A DNA stretch of 64,000 bases from Hydrogenophaga sp. 2FB (lineage in GTDB: Bacteria > Pseudomonadota > Gammaproteobacteria > Burkholderiales > Burkholderiaceae_C). The stretch is from NCBI RefSeq assembly GCF_005503365.1, contig NZ_SCML01000020.1:1-64000 (forward strand), given 5' to 3'. This document shows positions 37,183 to 45,781 of the stretch, piece after piece. The number at the start of each line of letters is the position of its first letter. The first letter of the stretch is position 1. The notes beneath the pieces are model-generated. The model was given only the letters and a program-made list of their open reading frames with translations, was not told the origin of the DNA and did not search any database. Both the position numbers and the translations under genes were made by a program.

Positions 37183-38424
37183 ATGAAACGTTTGCAGACC
37201 AGCGTGATGGCCATCCTCTTGCTGGGCGCGGGCGCAAGCCTCGCCGAGCCCGACGAAGCCTTGCTCGGCCAGGGGCAGGGCTATCCGGTCGGCAGCATCC
37301 AGACCTGGGCGCGAAACCCCTACCGCGTGGGGTCGTGGTCCGCCCTGGACCAGGTGCCTGGCGTGCGGGTCAACCGCGTCGCGCCGTCGTCGCAGGTGCG
37401 CCCGCTGCCGCCGATGGCGCAGCCGCCGGCCCTGCGCTACCGCTACCGCAACCTCGGCTATTCGATCGACGAGTACCTCGACCGCCAGCGCGCCACGGGC
37501 CTGCTCATCCTGAAGGACGGGCAGGTCGTGGCCGAGCGCTACCGCTACGCGCGGCCACCCACGGCGCGCTTTGTGTCGTTCTCCATGGCCAAGAGCGTGG
37601 TCTCTCTGCTGGTGGGCGTGGCGCACGCGCAGGGGCTGATCGCTTCGCTGGACGACCCCGCCGAGAAGTACGCCAAAGACCTCGCGGGCACACCTTATGG
37701 CGCCACCAGCCTGCGGCATTTGCTCAACATGTCCTCGGGCCTGACGTTCACGGAGCGCTACGACGGCAACGACGACGTGATGCGGATGGGCCGCGCTTTC
37801 GTGGCCGATCCGCAAGGTTCGATGGCCGTGTTGAAGACGATCCAGCAGCGGCACGCGCCCGAAGGTGAGCGGTTCGTGTACGCCAGCGCCGAGACCGAGG
37901 TGCTCGGCTACGCGCTGCGCGGCGCCACCGGGAGAAGCCTGGCGGGGCTGACGCAGTCGTGGTTGTGGGAGCCGATGGGCGCCGAGCACGAAGCGTTCTG
38001 GCGCACGGGCGCCGATGGCCAGGAAGGTGCGTTCGGCTTCTTCAACGCGAGCCTGCGCGATTGGGGTCGGCTCGGCGCGCTGCTGGCCGAAGACGGCCAG
38101 GTGGCAGGGCGCCAGGTCGTGCCGCGCGACTACCTGCTCGCGGGCACGGACGCCGCGCAACTGCCCGCTGCCTTGAAGCCCGGACGCGCCACGCCGTATT
38201 TCGGCTATGGCCACCAGTTCTGGGTGTTGCCCATGAAGGAGCGCACGTTCGTGATGCAGGGTGTGCACGGGCAGCGCCTGTACGTGCAGCCGGCCAGCCG
38301 CACCGTGATGGTGATCACCTCGGTGTGGGAGCACCCGGCCGGCGCGGCGACCGAAGGGCCGTCGCGCGAAACCGATGCGCTGTGGCGCGGCGTGTTGACC
38401 TCCCTGGGCGCCCGCACCGACTGA
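37183..38424 (+). CDS. Beta-lactamase-fold serine hydrolase, exported (6-aminohexanoate-dimer hydrolase-like)
   Basis: 413 residues with a signal peptide (MKRLQTSVMAILLLGAGASLA). The SxxK active site is SMAK in FVSFSMAKSVVSLL, the second motif is YAS in RFVYASAETEVLG, and a C-terminal HGQRLY region stands where KTG or HxG occurs. This is the class C beta-lactamase/esterase group that includes NylB-type amide hydrolases; the substrate is unknown. AAGGAG precedes the ATG. It follows the NicX pair by 29 bases and may be cotranscribed. Confidence 0.85.
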   Translation: MKRLQTSVMAILLLGAGASLAEPDEALLGQGQGYPVGSIQTWARNPYRVGSWSALDQVPGVRVNRVAPSSQVRPLPPMAQPPALRYRYRNLGYSIDEYLDRQRATGLLILKDGQVVAERYRYARPPTARFVSFSMAKSVVSLLVGVAHAQGLIASLDDPAEKYAKDLAGTPYGATSLRHLLNMSSGLTFTERYDGNDDVMRMGRAFVADPQGSMAVLKTIQQRHAPEGERFVYASAETEVLGYALRGATGRSLAGLTQSWLWEPMGAEHEAFWRTGADGQEGAFGFFNASLRDWGRLGALLAEDGQVAGRQVVPRDYLLAGTDAAQLPAALKPGRATPYFGYGHQFWVLPMKERTFVMQGVHGQRLYVQPASRTVMVITSVWEHPAGAATEGPSRETDALWRGVLTSLGARTD

Positions 38425-38463
38425 GACCCCGTTCGACCACCGACCTGACCACGGAACACCGCC

Positions 38464-39720
38464 ATGGACGCCTTGCCTTCCCTCAGCTTCACCCCCGCCG
38501 TGGGCGACCTGCCGTTCACGCCTTTGCAACGCGATCTGCTCGCCAGGGCCCACGCGCTCGGTCGCGACCGCTTCGCCGCGCGCGCCGCGCAGTGGGACCG
38601 CGAGGCCAGCTTCCCGTTCGCCAACTACGACGACCTGCGCGAGGCCGGCTTCCTCAAGCTCTGCGTGCCCACGGCGCACGGTGGCCTGGGCGCCGACTAC
38701 GCCACCTACATGATGGTGGCGGCCGAGATCGGCCGCTTCTGCGGCGCCACCGCGCTCACCTGGAACATGCACATCTGCAGCACCATGTGGACCGGCGTGC
38801 TGGCCGACGGCATCGCCATGACCGACGCCCAACGCGCCGAGCACCTGGCGCGCCGCGAGCTGCATTTCAAGCGCATCGTGGACGACGGCGCGGTCTACGC
38901 CCAACCCTTCAGCGAAGGCAGCGCCGCCGCCGCGGGCCGTGCGCCCTTCGGCACCACCGCGAGAAAAGTGGAAGGCGGCTGGCTCGTCAACGGTCGCAAG
39001 ATTTTCGCCAGCCTCTCGGGCGCTGCCGACTACTACGGCATCCTTTGCACCGAAGACAAGGGCGACCACCACCCCGACGCGCGCGACACGCTCTACATCA
39101 GCGTGCCCGCCACCAGCGCGGGCTTCTCCATCAGCGGCGAGTGGGACCCGCTCGGCATGCGCGGCACCGTCAGCCGCAACCTCGCGTTCCAGGACGTGTT
39201 CGTGAGCGACGCCGAGCAGCTCATGCCACGCGGCATCTACTTCAAGGGCGCGCAGACCTGGCCCGCCATGTTCTTCACGCTCGCGCCCACCTACCTCGGC
39301 GTGGCCACCGCGGCCTACGACTTCACGGTGAAGTACCTGCGGGGCGAAGTTGAGGGCGAACCGCCCGTGAAGCGCCGGCAGTACCCCACCAAGCAGATCG
39401 CGGTGGCGCAGATGCGCATCCAGCTGGAGAGCATGAAGAGCCTCTTCGCGCGCGCCATCGCCGAGGCCCAACCCAACCCGTCGAAGGATCAGAAACTGCG
39501 CCTGTACGCCGCGCACTACAGCGTGATGGAAGGCGCCAACGACATCGCGCGCCTGGCCCTGCGCACCTGCGGCGGCCAGAGCATGATGAAGCACCTGCCC
39601 CTGGAACGCCTGTACCGCGACAGCCGCTGCGGCGCGCTCATGCTGCCGTGGACGGCCGAACTCATCCTCGATCGCATGGGCCGCGAGACGCTGTACGAGG
39701 CGGGCGAGAAAGACGACTGA
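38464..39720 (+). CDS. Acyl-CoA dehydrogenase-fold flavoprotein (possible two-component monooxygenase)
   Basis: 418 residues. All three ACAD domains are present: helical N-terminus to CVPTAHGGLGADYATY, a beta domain with WDPLGMRGTVSRNLAFQDV and a C-terminal helical domain with LRTCGGQSMMKHLPLERLYRDSRCG. Where most acyl-CoA dehydrogenases have the catalytic Glu (YEGTNE) this reads LPWTAE, with Pro aligned to Glu. That argues against ordinary acyl-CoA dehydrogenation, unless the base sits elsewhere as in isovaleryl-CoA dehydrogenase. ACAD-fold flavin monooxygenases use a separate flavin reductase, and one is encoded at 34731. Confidence 0.82.
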   Translation: MDALPSLSFTPAVGDLPFTPLQRDLLARAHALGRDRFAARAAQWDREASFPFANYDDLREAGFLKLCVPTAHGGLGADYATYMMVAAEIGRFCGATALTWNMHICSTMWTGVLADGIAMTDAQRAEHLARRELHFKRIVDDGAVYAQPFSEGSAAAAGRAPFGTTARKVEGGWLVNGRKIFASLSGAADYYGILCTEDKGDHHPDARDTLYISVPATSAGFSISGEWDPLGMRGTVSRNLAFQDVFVSDAEQLMPRGIYFKGAQTWPAMFFTLAPTYLGVATAAYDFTVKYLRGEVEGEPPVKRRQYPTKQIAVAQMRIQLESMKSLFARAIAEAQPNPSKDQKLRLYAAHYSVMEGANDIARLALRTCGGQSMMKHLPLERLYRDSRCGALMLPWTAELILDRMGRETLYEAGEKDD

Positions 39721-39743
39721 AGGTCGGTGCCTAGAATGCGGCG

Positions 39744-40616
39744 ATGCACTGTGCCCCACTGCCTCGCCGCCACCCGTCGCTGACCATTGCGCTGGGCGGT
39801 TTGCTGTTGGCAACGAGCGCCTTCGCGGCGTCGCCCTTGCGCGGTCCCGCGCACCACCGCACCGTGGCCACGGAGAACCCCTGCGCGGCCCTGGTGGCGC
39901 GCCTGCCCAACCTGAAACGCCCGCTGTGCGACGCGGCGGCGCTGCGCGCCACCACCGGCCGCTCGGTGAAAGGGCGCACGCTGTACGCGCGCGACGTGGC
40001 GGCCCCCGATGCGAAGTTGCGCGTGCTGGTCATCGGCGCCATGCACGGCGACGAGCTGTCCTCGGCGGCGGTCGCGCTGCACTGGATCCAGCTCGCGGTC
40101 CAGGCACCCGCCAACGCACACTGGCGCTTCCTTCCCGTGCTCAACCCCGATGGCCTCCTGGTGCGTCCCGCGCGGCGCACCAACGCCAACGGCGTCGACC
40201 TGAACCGCAACTTCCCCACGCCGAACTGGGAACGCGACGCCAGGATCTATTGGGAACAGCGCACGCGCAAAGACCCGCGCCGCTGGCCCGGGCCGAAGCC
40301 ACTGTCGGAGCCCGAGTCGCGCTTCCTGCACGAAGAGATGGCGCGCTTCGACCCGCACCTGATCGTGAGCATCCACGCGCCCTACGGCGTGCTCGATTTC
40401 GATGGCCCGGGCGCGCCACCGCCCAAGCTCGGTCGCCTGTTCCTCGACCAGGTCGGCATCTTCCCCGGCAGCCTCGGCCACTACGGTGGCGTGCACCAGG
40501 GCATGCCGGTGGTCACCGTCGAATTGCCCAACGGATTTCGCACGCCGCTGGATTCGGAAATGCGCCAGATGTGGCTGGACCTGCACGGCTGGATGGGCGA
40601 GCGGCTGAGGCCCTGA
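39744..40616 (+). CDS. M14-family zinc carboxypeptidase (murein peptide amidase MpaA-like), exported
   Basis: 290 residues with an N-terminal signal (LTIALGGLLLATSAFA). Zinc ligands appear as His and Glu in GAMHGDELSSA and the third His in VSIHAPYG. VDLNRNFPT is the substrate-binding block and the catalytic Glu is in VTVELPNGF. MpaA-type enzymes trim peptidoglycan tripeptides; an exported version may act in the periplasm. It does not obviously belong to the pyridine cluster. Tail to tail with the LysR gene, four bases apart. Confidence 0.85.
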   Translation: MHCAPLPRRHPSLTIALGGLLLATSAFAASPLRGPAHHRTVATENPCAALVARLPNLKRPLCDAAALRATTGRSVKGRTLYARDVAAPDAKLRVLVIGAMHGDELSSAAVALHWIQLAVQAPANAHWRFLPVLNPDGLLVRPARRTNANGVDLNRNFPTPNWERDARIYWEQRTRKDPRRWPGPKPLSEPESRFLHEEMARFDPHLIVSIHAPYGVLDFDGPGAPPPKLGRLFLDQVGIFPGSLGHYGGVHQGMPVVTVELPNGFRTPLDSEMRQMWLDLHGWMGERLRP

Positions 40617-40620
40617 GCCT

Positions 40621-41556
40621 TCATCCACTCGCGCCGCCGCTGACCAGCGACCACAGCGCCTCGGCCGACGCGGTCATCTCGCCCGGCTGCCGGTACAGCC
40701 GGATCTGCACGTCCAGCGCCCAGTTGTCGCCACCCGCCACCGCCAGCTGTCCGCTCTGCAATTCGGCGGCCACCAGACTGCGCGGCAGCCAGGCGATGCC
40801 CCGACCCTCCAGCGCCATGGTCTTGAGCACCACCGCATGGTGCGCGGAGAACACCGTGCGATGCGGCGCATCGCCACCGAGCCGCGAACGCAGGCCGGTC
40901 TGCAGCAGGCGGCCGAGCCCGGCGGAAGGGTGGTACGCGAGGATCGGCAGGTCGTCCTTGGCCGACGCGCTATCCAGGTGGAACGCGGGTGTGCCATCGG
41001 CCTGCGCGGCGGCCACCGGCAGTAGCGTGTCCTGGCCCACCGCGCGCATCGGGTGGCCGGACGCCTCCAGCCGCCCCGGCACCGACGGGTGGCCGTGGCA
41101 CAGCAGAAAGTGCACGCCGCGCTGCAGCATCAGGTCTTCGCAGGCTTCGAGGTTGTTGGAATGCATCTGCACCGTGCGCGGCCCGAGCGTCTGCTCCAGG
41201 CGCGAGAACCACCCGGGGAAGAAGGCGAACGACAGCACGTGCGTGGCCGCGAAGCGCAGGCCGGTGGCGGCCTCGTCGTGCGCCTCGCGTGTCTTGAGGC
41301 GCGCGGCCTCAAGACGGCCCAGCAGGTCTTCCAGCAAGGGCTTGAAGCGCTCACCGGCCGGCGTGAGCACGGCGGGGTGCGCGCTGCGGTCGAACAGGGC
41401 CACGCCGGTCCACTCTTCGAGCGAGCGGATGTGACGGCTGAACGCGGGTTGCGCGATGAAGCGCGCCTTGGCCGCGCGCGAGAAGCTACCGGTCTCGGCC
41501 AGCACGAGGAAATCCTCCAGCCATTCGAGGTCGAGGGGTCGGTTGCCGGGGCCCAT
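40621..41556 (-). CDS. LysR-family regulator, divergent from D-tartrate dehydratase
   Basis: 311 residues. LEWLEDFLVLAETGSFSRAAKARFIAQPAFSRHIRSLEE is a LysR helix-turn-helix, followed by a periplasmic-binding-protein-like effector domain. Divergent arrangement with a 108-base gap to the tarD-like gene suggests it activates that gene in response to tartrate or a related sugar acid. The ATG at 41556 places the helix-turn-helix at the usual position; further upstream residues are not family-like. Confidence 0.9.
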   Translation of the reverse strand: MGPGNRPLDLEWLEDFLVLAETGSFSRAAKARFIAQPAFSRHIRSLEEWTGVALFDRSAHPAVLTPAGERFKPLLEDLLGRLEAARLKTREAHDEAATGLRFAATHVLSFAFFPGWFSRLEQTLGPRTVQMHSNNLEACEDLMLQRGVHFLLCHGHPSVPGRLEASGHPMRAVGQDTLLPVAAAQADGTPAFHLDSASAKDDLPILAYHPSAGLGRLLQTGLRSRLGGDAPHRTVFSAHHAVVLKTMALEGRGIAWLPRSLVAAELQSGQLAVAGGDNWALDVQIRLYRQPGEMTASAEALWSLVSGGASG

Positions 41557-41664
41557 GGATGGAGGTGCTTTCGCGCAGATAGATGTATGCGTTTCGGGTA
41601 TTGGACGCGTCGCGGTCCGTGGGAAATGATGCCACCCATTCCTTACCCACCCCGAGACGCCCGC

Positions 41665-42831
41665 ATGAAAATCGTCGACATCGCCGAGTCCACCCGCCCG
41701 ATCAAATCGGACATCCGCAACGCCTACATCGATTTTTCGAAGATGACCCTGAGCCTGGTGGCCGTGGTCACCGACGTGATCCGCGATGGCCAACCGGTGA
41801 TCGGCTACGGCTTCAACTCCAACGGCCGCTACGGCCAGGGCGGCCTGATCCGCGACCGTTTTCGCCCGCGCGTGCTCGAAGCCGACCCGGCGAGCCTGCT
41901 CGATGAAACCGGCGACAACCTTGACCCGCACAAGGTCTGGGCACAGATGATGATCAACGAGAAGCCCGGCGGCCACGGCGAGCGCTCGGTGGCAGTCGGC
42001 ACCATCGACATGGCGGTGTGGGACGCGGTGGCCAAGATCGCCGGCAAGCCGCTGTACCAGCTGCTCGCCGAGCGTTACGGCACCGGCACGCCCAACCCGC
42101 GCGTGTTCGTTTACGCCGCCGGTGGTTACTACTACCCGGGCAAAGGCCTGGATGGTCTGCGCAAGGAGATGGAGAGTTACCTGGCGCGCGGTTACTCGGT
42201 GGTGAAGATGAAGATCGGCGGTGCCTCGCTCGCCGACGACTGCGAGCGCATCGAGTCCGTGCTGAAGATCCTCGGCCCGGGCCAGCAGCTCGCGGTGGAC
42301 GCCAACGGCCGCTTCGATCTCAAGACCGCGCTCGACTACGGCAAGGCGATGTCGCAGTACCCGCTGTTCTGGTACGAAGAAGCCGGCGACCCGCTCGACT
42401 ACGAACTGCAAGCCCGGCTCGGCGAGGTCTACCAGGGCCCGATGGCCACGGGCGAAAACCTGTTCTCGATGCAGGACGCGCGCAACCTGATCCGCCACGG
42501 CGGCATGCGCCCGGACCGCGACTGGCTGCAGTTCGACTGCGCGCTGAGCTACGGCCTGGTCGAGTACCTGCGCACGCTCGACATGCTCAAGGAAAACGGC
42601 TGGTCGCCCAGCCGTTGCATCCCGCACGGCGGCCACCAGATGTCGCTGGCCATTGCTGCGGGGCTTGGGTTGGGCGGCAACGAGAGCTACCCGGACCTGT
42701 TCCGGCCTTACGGCGGTTTCCCCGACGGCGTGAAGGTGGAGCAGGGTTACGTGACCTTGCCACCGCTGCCGGGCATCGGCTTCGAAGGCAAATCCGATCT
42801 CATCACCGAGATGCGCGCACTGGCTTCGTGA
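41665..42831 (+). CDS. tarD: D(-)-tartrate dehydratase (enolase superfamily, TarD-like)
   Basis: 388 residues, the TarD length. IRNAYIDFSKMTLSLVAVV, GYGFNSNGRYGQGGLIRDRF, MINEKPGGHGERSVAVGT, the KMKIGG catalytic Lys, DANGRF metal ligand and the SRCIPHGGHQMSLAIAAG catalytic His block closely follow Bradyrhizobium TarD. The enzyme dehydrates D-tartrate to oxaloacetate with Mg. Its last 29 bases overlap the end of the convergent dadA-like gene. No dedicated tartrate transporter is in the window. Confidence 0.9.
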   Translation: MKIVDIAESTRPIKSDIRNAYIDFSKMTLSLVAVVTDVIRDGQPVIGYGFNSNGRYGQGGLIRDRFRPRVLEADPASLLDETGDNLDPHKVWAQMMINEKPGGHGERSVAVGTIDMAVWDAVAKIAGKPLYQLLAERYGTGTPNPRVFVYAAGGYYYPGKGLDGLRKEMESYLARGYSVVKMKIGGASLADDCERIESVLKILGPGQQLAVDANGRFDLKTALDYGKAMSQYPLFWYEEAGDPLDYELQARLGEVYQGPMATGENLFSMQDARNLIRHGGMRPDRDWLQFDCALSYGLVEYLRTLDMLKENGWSPSRCIPHGGHQMSLAIAAGLGLGGNESYPDLFRPYGGFPDGVKVEQGYVTLPPLPGIGFEGKSDLITEMRALAS

Positions 42832-44158
42832 GCGGGGCGGCGTGCGTGGCCTGGCGTGCGCGTGCCGCGTCCATGCCGTGGAAGCCGAAGTTCATCGCGG
42901 GCTGCTCGCCGCTGATGAGTTCGGCCATCGCCTTGCCCGAGCCCGCGCCGTGCGTCCAGCCCAGCGTGCCGTGGCCGGCGTTGATCCAGAGCTTGCGCAG
43001 CTTCGTGCGGCCGATCAGCGGAATGTTGGTCGGCGTGGCGGGGCGCAGTCCACACCAGAATTGCGGGTCGCCGCCTTGCTCGGGCGTGCGCGTGTCGGCC
43101 ACGCCGGGGAACACCTGCTCGATGCGGCGCACCAGCATCTCGCAGCGCTTGCGCGCCAGCGGTGTATCAAGCGAGAGATCGAAGCCGCCCAGTTCGATGG
43201 TGCCGGCCACGCGCAACTGATTGCCCAGGCGCGAGATGGCGCATTTCATCTGGTCGTCGAGCATGCTCACCGAAGGCGCGCGCTCTGGCTGCAGCAGCGG
43301 CAGCGTCGCGCTATAGCCTTTGCCGGGGTAGATCGGCACGTGCACGCCCACCGACTTGAGCAGTGGCGTGGAGTACGAGCCGCAGGCCACCACGAACGCG
43401 TCGGCCCTGAGCGCGCGCGCCGCACCGATGGCGCGATCGCGCACTCGCACCTGGCGCACCTCGCGGCCGTCGCTTTCGATGCGCTCGATGTCGTGGCCGA
43501 ACAGCAGTTGCGCGCCACGCTGGCCGCAGCGGGCCGCGAGCTGTTGCGTGAACACGCGCGCATCGCCCGACTCGTCGCTCTTCGTGAAGGTGCCGCCGAC
43601 GATGCGCTCGCCAAAGGACTTCAGCGCGGGTTCGATCTTCAACAGCTCATCGCGCGAGACCACGCGGCGTTGCACGCCAAAGCGCTGCATCACAGCGGCG
43701 GCATCGGACGCGCCATCGAACGCTTTCTGGTCGGTGTAGTAGTGCGCGATGCCGCGTTCCAGGCGGTTGTATTCGATGCCCGTCTCGGCCACCACGTCCT
43801 TCAGCGCCGCATGGCTGTACGCGCCCAGCGCCACGAGTTGCGCCACGTTGCGCACGAAGGCCGCGTCGTTGCACTGCGCGAGGAACTGCAGGCCCCAGCG
43901 CCACTGGTCCCAGTCGAGCTGCGGGCGGAACAGCAGCGGCGACTCGTCGGAGAACATCCACTTCAGCGTCTTGAGCGGCGCGTCCTTGTTGGCCCAGGGT
44001 TCGCAGTAGCTCACCGAAATCTGCGCCGCGTTGGCGAAGCTGGTTTCCAGCGCGGCATCAGCCTGCCGATCGACCAGGGTGACGTCGTGCCCGCGTTGCA
44101 GCAGGTGCCACGCTGTGCTGATGCCGATGATGCCTGCGCCCAATACCGTGACTTGCAT
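42803..44158 (-). CDS. dadA: FAD-dependent D-amino-acid dehydrogenase (DadA family)
   Basis: 451 residues. N-terminal FAD fold VTVLGAGIIGISTAWHLLQRG, then the SFANAAQISVSYCEPWAN block and the C-terminal GLRPATPTNIPLIGRTKLRKLWINAGHGTLGWT typical of DadA. It deaminates D-amino acids (classically D-alanine) to the keto acid and reduces quinone. A GGAG lies eight bases before the ATG. It is divergent from an ArgP-like gene, and its C-terminal end overlaps tarD tail to tail. No alanine racemase (dadX) follows. Confidence 0.9.
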   Translation of the reverse strand: MQVTVLGAGIIGISTAWHLLQRGHDVTLVDRQADAALETSFANAAQISVSYCEPWANKDAPLKTLKWMFSDESPLLFRPQLDWDQWRWGLQFLAQCNDAAFVRNVAQLVALGAYSHAALKDVVAETGIEYNRLERGIAHYYTDQKAFDGASDAAAVMQRFGVQRRVVSRDELLKIEPALKSFGERIVGGTFTKSDESGDARVFTQQLAARCGQRGAQLLFGHDIERIESDGREVRQVRVRDRAIGAARALRADAFVVACGSYSTPLLKSVGVHVPIYPGKGYSATLPLLQPERAPSVSMLDDQMKCAISRLGNQLRVAGTIELGGFDLSLDTPLARKRCEMLVRRIEQVFPGVADTRTPEQGGDPQFWCGLRPATPTNIPLIGRTKLRKLWINAGHGTLGWTHGAGSGKAMAELISGEQPAMNFGFHGMDAARARQATHAAPLTKPVRASR

Positions 44159-44305
44159 GGTCCGCTCCAGAGAAGGAAGGGTGAATGGCCGCAGTATCGA
44201 AAATATCGGGTTCTTGGTGAAGCGAAATTAAACTAACATTACGTTCATCAGAATGACTTATGTGCAGGCCACAAGCCGCGCACACCCCGTTTGCCGGAGG
44301 TTTCC
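44159..44305. promoter_or_regulatory. Divergent dadA / argP intergenic region
   Basis: 147 bases, unusually AT-rich around 44200-44265 relative to the rest of the window. It must contain both promoters; no operator could be defined with confidence. Confidence 0.4.
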
Positions 44306-45235
44306 ATGAGCACCTTTGACCCTGACGCCCTTGAATGTCTGGCCGCCATCATCGAAGAGGGCGGCTTCGAGCGGGCCGCGCAGCGCCTCTCCATCACCCA
44401 GTCGGCCGTGTCGCAGCGCCTGCGCGCGCTGGAGGCGCAGGTGGGCACGGTGCTGATCGTGCGCAGCCGCCCGCTCAAGCCGACGGCGGCGGGCCAGCTC
44501 ATGCTCAAGCACGCCAAGATGATGCGGCTGCTGCGCGCCGACCTCGAGAAAGATCTGAAGGAACTCGCGCCCAGTTCCACCGGCCACGGCCGCGACGAAG
44601 AGCGCATTTCGGTGGCCATCAACGCCGACAGCATCGCGACCTGGGCGCTGCCCGCGCTCGACGCGTTGGCCAAAGGCGGTCTGCCGATCGAAATCATCAC
44701 CGACGACCAGGAGTTCACCCACGAGTGGCTGCGCGAAGGTCAGGTGCTGGGCTGTGTGACCTCGCTCGGCCAGGCGCTGCGCGGCTGCAAGATGGAAGCG
44801 CTGGGGACCATGGACTACGTGGCTGTGGCGCAGGCGGACTACGCCGCCGAGCACCTGCCCAAAGGATTGAATGCGCACAACTTCCACAAGCTGCCGTTCG
44901 TGGCGTTCAACCGCAAGGACAACCTGCAGCACGGCTTCGTCGCCAAGGCCTTCGGCCTGCCGCGCGTGATGCTCAAGCAGCTGTTCGTGCCCTCCAGCGA
45001 AGGCCAGGTGCGCGCGGTGCAGGCGGGTTGGGGGGTCAGCGTGGTGCCCGAGTTGCGCGTGCGCGATCTGCTCACGCGTGGCGAGCTGGTGAACCTCGCG
45101 CCACGCCATCGGCTGGGCGTGGACTTGCACTGGCATTGCTGGAACCTCAACTCCGACGTGCTCGACGCGTTGAGCACGGCGCTGCGCCGCGCCGCCGCGC
45201 AGAACCTTCGCGCCGCCGAGTCGGCCGCCGCCTGA
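44306..45235 (+). CDS. argP: LysR-family ArgP (IciA)-like regulator
   Basis: 309 residues. DALECLAAIIEEGGFERAAQRLSITQSAVSQRLRALE is the helix-turn-helix, with the extra residues characteristic of ArgP. The effector domain includes VPSSEGQVRAVQAGWGVSVVPE. ArgP proteins sense lysine and arginine and usually control an exporter; here the divergent target is a D-amino-acid dehydrogenase. GGAGG lies five bases before the ATG; an upstream in-frame TTG at 44291 is less likely. A strong hairpin follows the stop. Confidence 0.88.
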   Translation: MSTFDPDALECLAAIIEEGGFERAAQRLSITQSAVSQRLRALEAQVGTVLIVRSRPLKPTAAGQLMLKHAKMMRLLRADLEKDLKELAPSSTGHGRDEERISVAINADSIATWALPALDALAKGGLPIEIITDDQEFTHEWLREGQVLGCVTSLGQALRGCKMEALGTMDYVAVAQADYAAEHLPKGLNAHNFHKLPFVAFNRKDNLQHGFVAKAFGLPRVMLKQLFVPSSEGQVRAVQAGWGVSVVPELRVRDLLTRGELVNLAPRHRLGVDLHWHCWNLNSDVLDALSTALRRAAAQNLRAAESAAA

Positions 45236-45240
45236 AAAAG

Positions 45241-45267
45241 CAAAAGGCCCGCAACGCGGGCCTTTTG
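45241..45267. terminator. Bidirectional terminator between argP and the universal stress gene
   Basis: A perfect 12-bp stem (CAAAAGGCCCGC / GCGGGCCTTTTG) around AAC, with A-tract and T-tract in the stem, sits between two convergent genes. Confidence 0.8.
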
Positions 45268-45287
45268 CGGGGCGAAGGGGCGCGAGG

Positions 45288-45710
45288 TCAGCGCACCAGC
45301 AGCACCGGCACGCCGCAATGCGCAAGCACCTGCGTGGCGACCGAGCCCATCACCAGGTTGGCCAGGGCGCTGTGGCCGTGCGAGCCCATCACCAGCAGGT
45401 CGAACTTGCCACCGTCGGCCGCCTTGGAAATCTGTTCGCCGGGCGCGCCCACCTTGTGGAGGGTCTTGGCCTCGATGCCGCTGCGCTTGAGAAGCTGGAG
45501 CGCCGCCCCGGTGACCTTGGCGGACTCTTCTTCGTAGTATTCGTTGACCGTCTCCGCACCCACCGCCGCGCGCGCGCGCGCAGGCAGCGGGGCTTGCACG
45601 GTGATCAGGGTGTAGTCGTTGTCGGAGCCAAACATGGCGTCGTGCGCGGCCAGGTAAGCCAGCATCTTCTCGGTGTACGCACTGCCATCGACAGCCAGCA
45701 AGATCTTCAT
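45288..45710 (-). CDS. Universal stress protein (UspA family)
   Basis: 140 residues. MKILLAVDGSAYTEKMLAYL and the nucleotide-binding MGSHGHSALANLVMGSVATQVLAHCGVPVLLV (G2xG9xGS/T pattern) identify an ATP-binding UspA domain. Such proteins respond to stress or energy state; target unknown. AAAGGAG lies eight bases before the start. Confidence 0.93.
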   Translation of the reverse strand: MKILLAVDGSAYTEKMLAYLAAHDAMFGSDNDYTLITVQAPLPARARAAVGAETVNEYYEEESAKVTGAALQLLKRSGIEAKTLHKVGAPGEQISKAADGGKFDLLVMGSHGHSALANLVMGSVATQVLAHCGVPVLLVR

Positions 45711-45781
45711 GAGGTCATCTCCTTTGGGGGTTGCATCAAAGGCCAGTGTATGTCGTCGCGCGCGAAGGGTTTTGCGCTGGC

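Noticed and set aside
37156-39813. 885-residue minus-strand frame opposite the serine hydrolase and ACAD genes
   Set aside because: His/Arg/Gly-rich shadow; the opposite-strand genes have clear family motifs.
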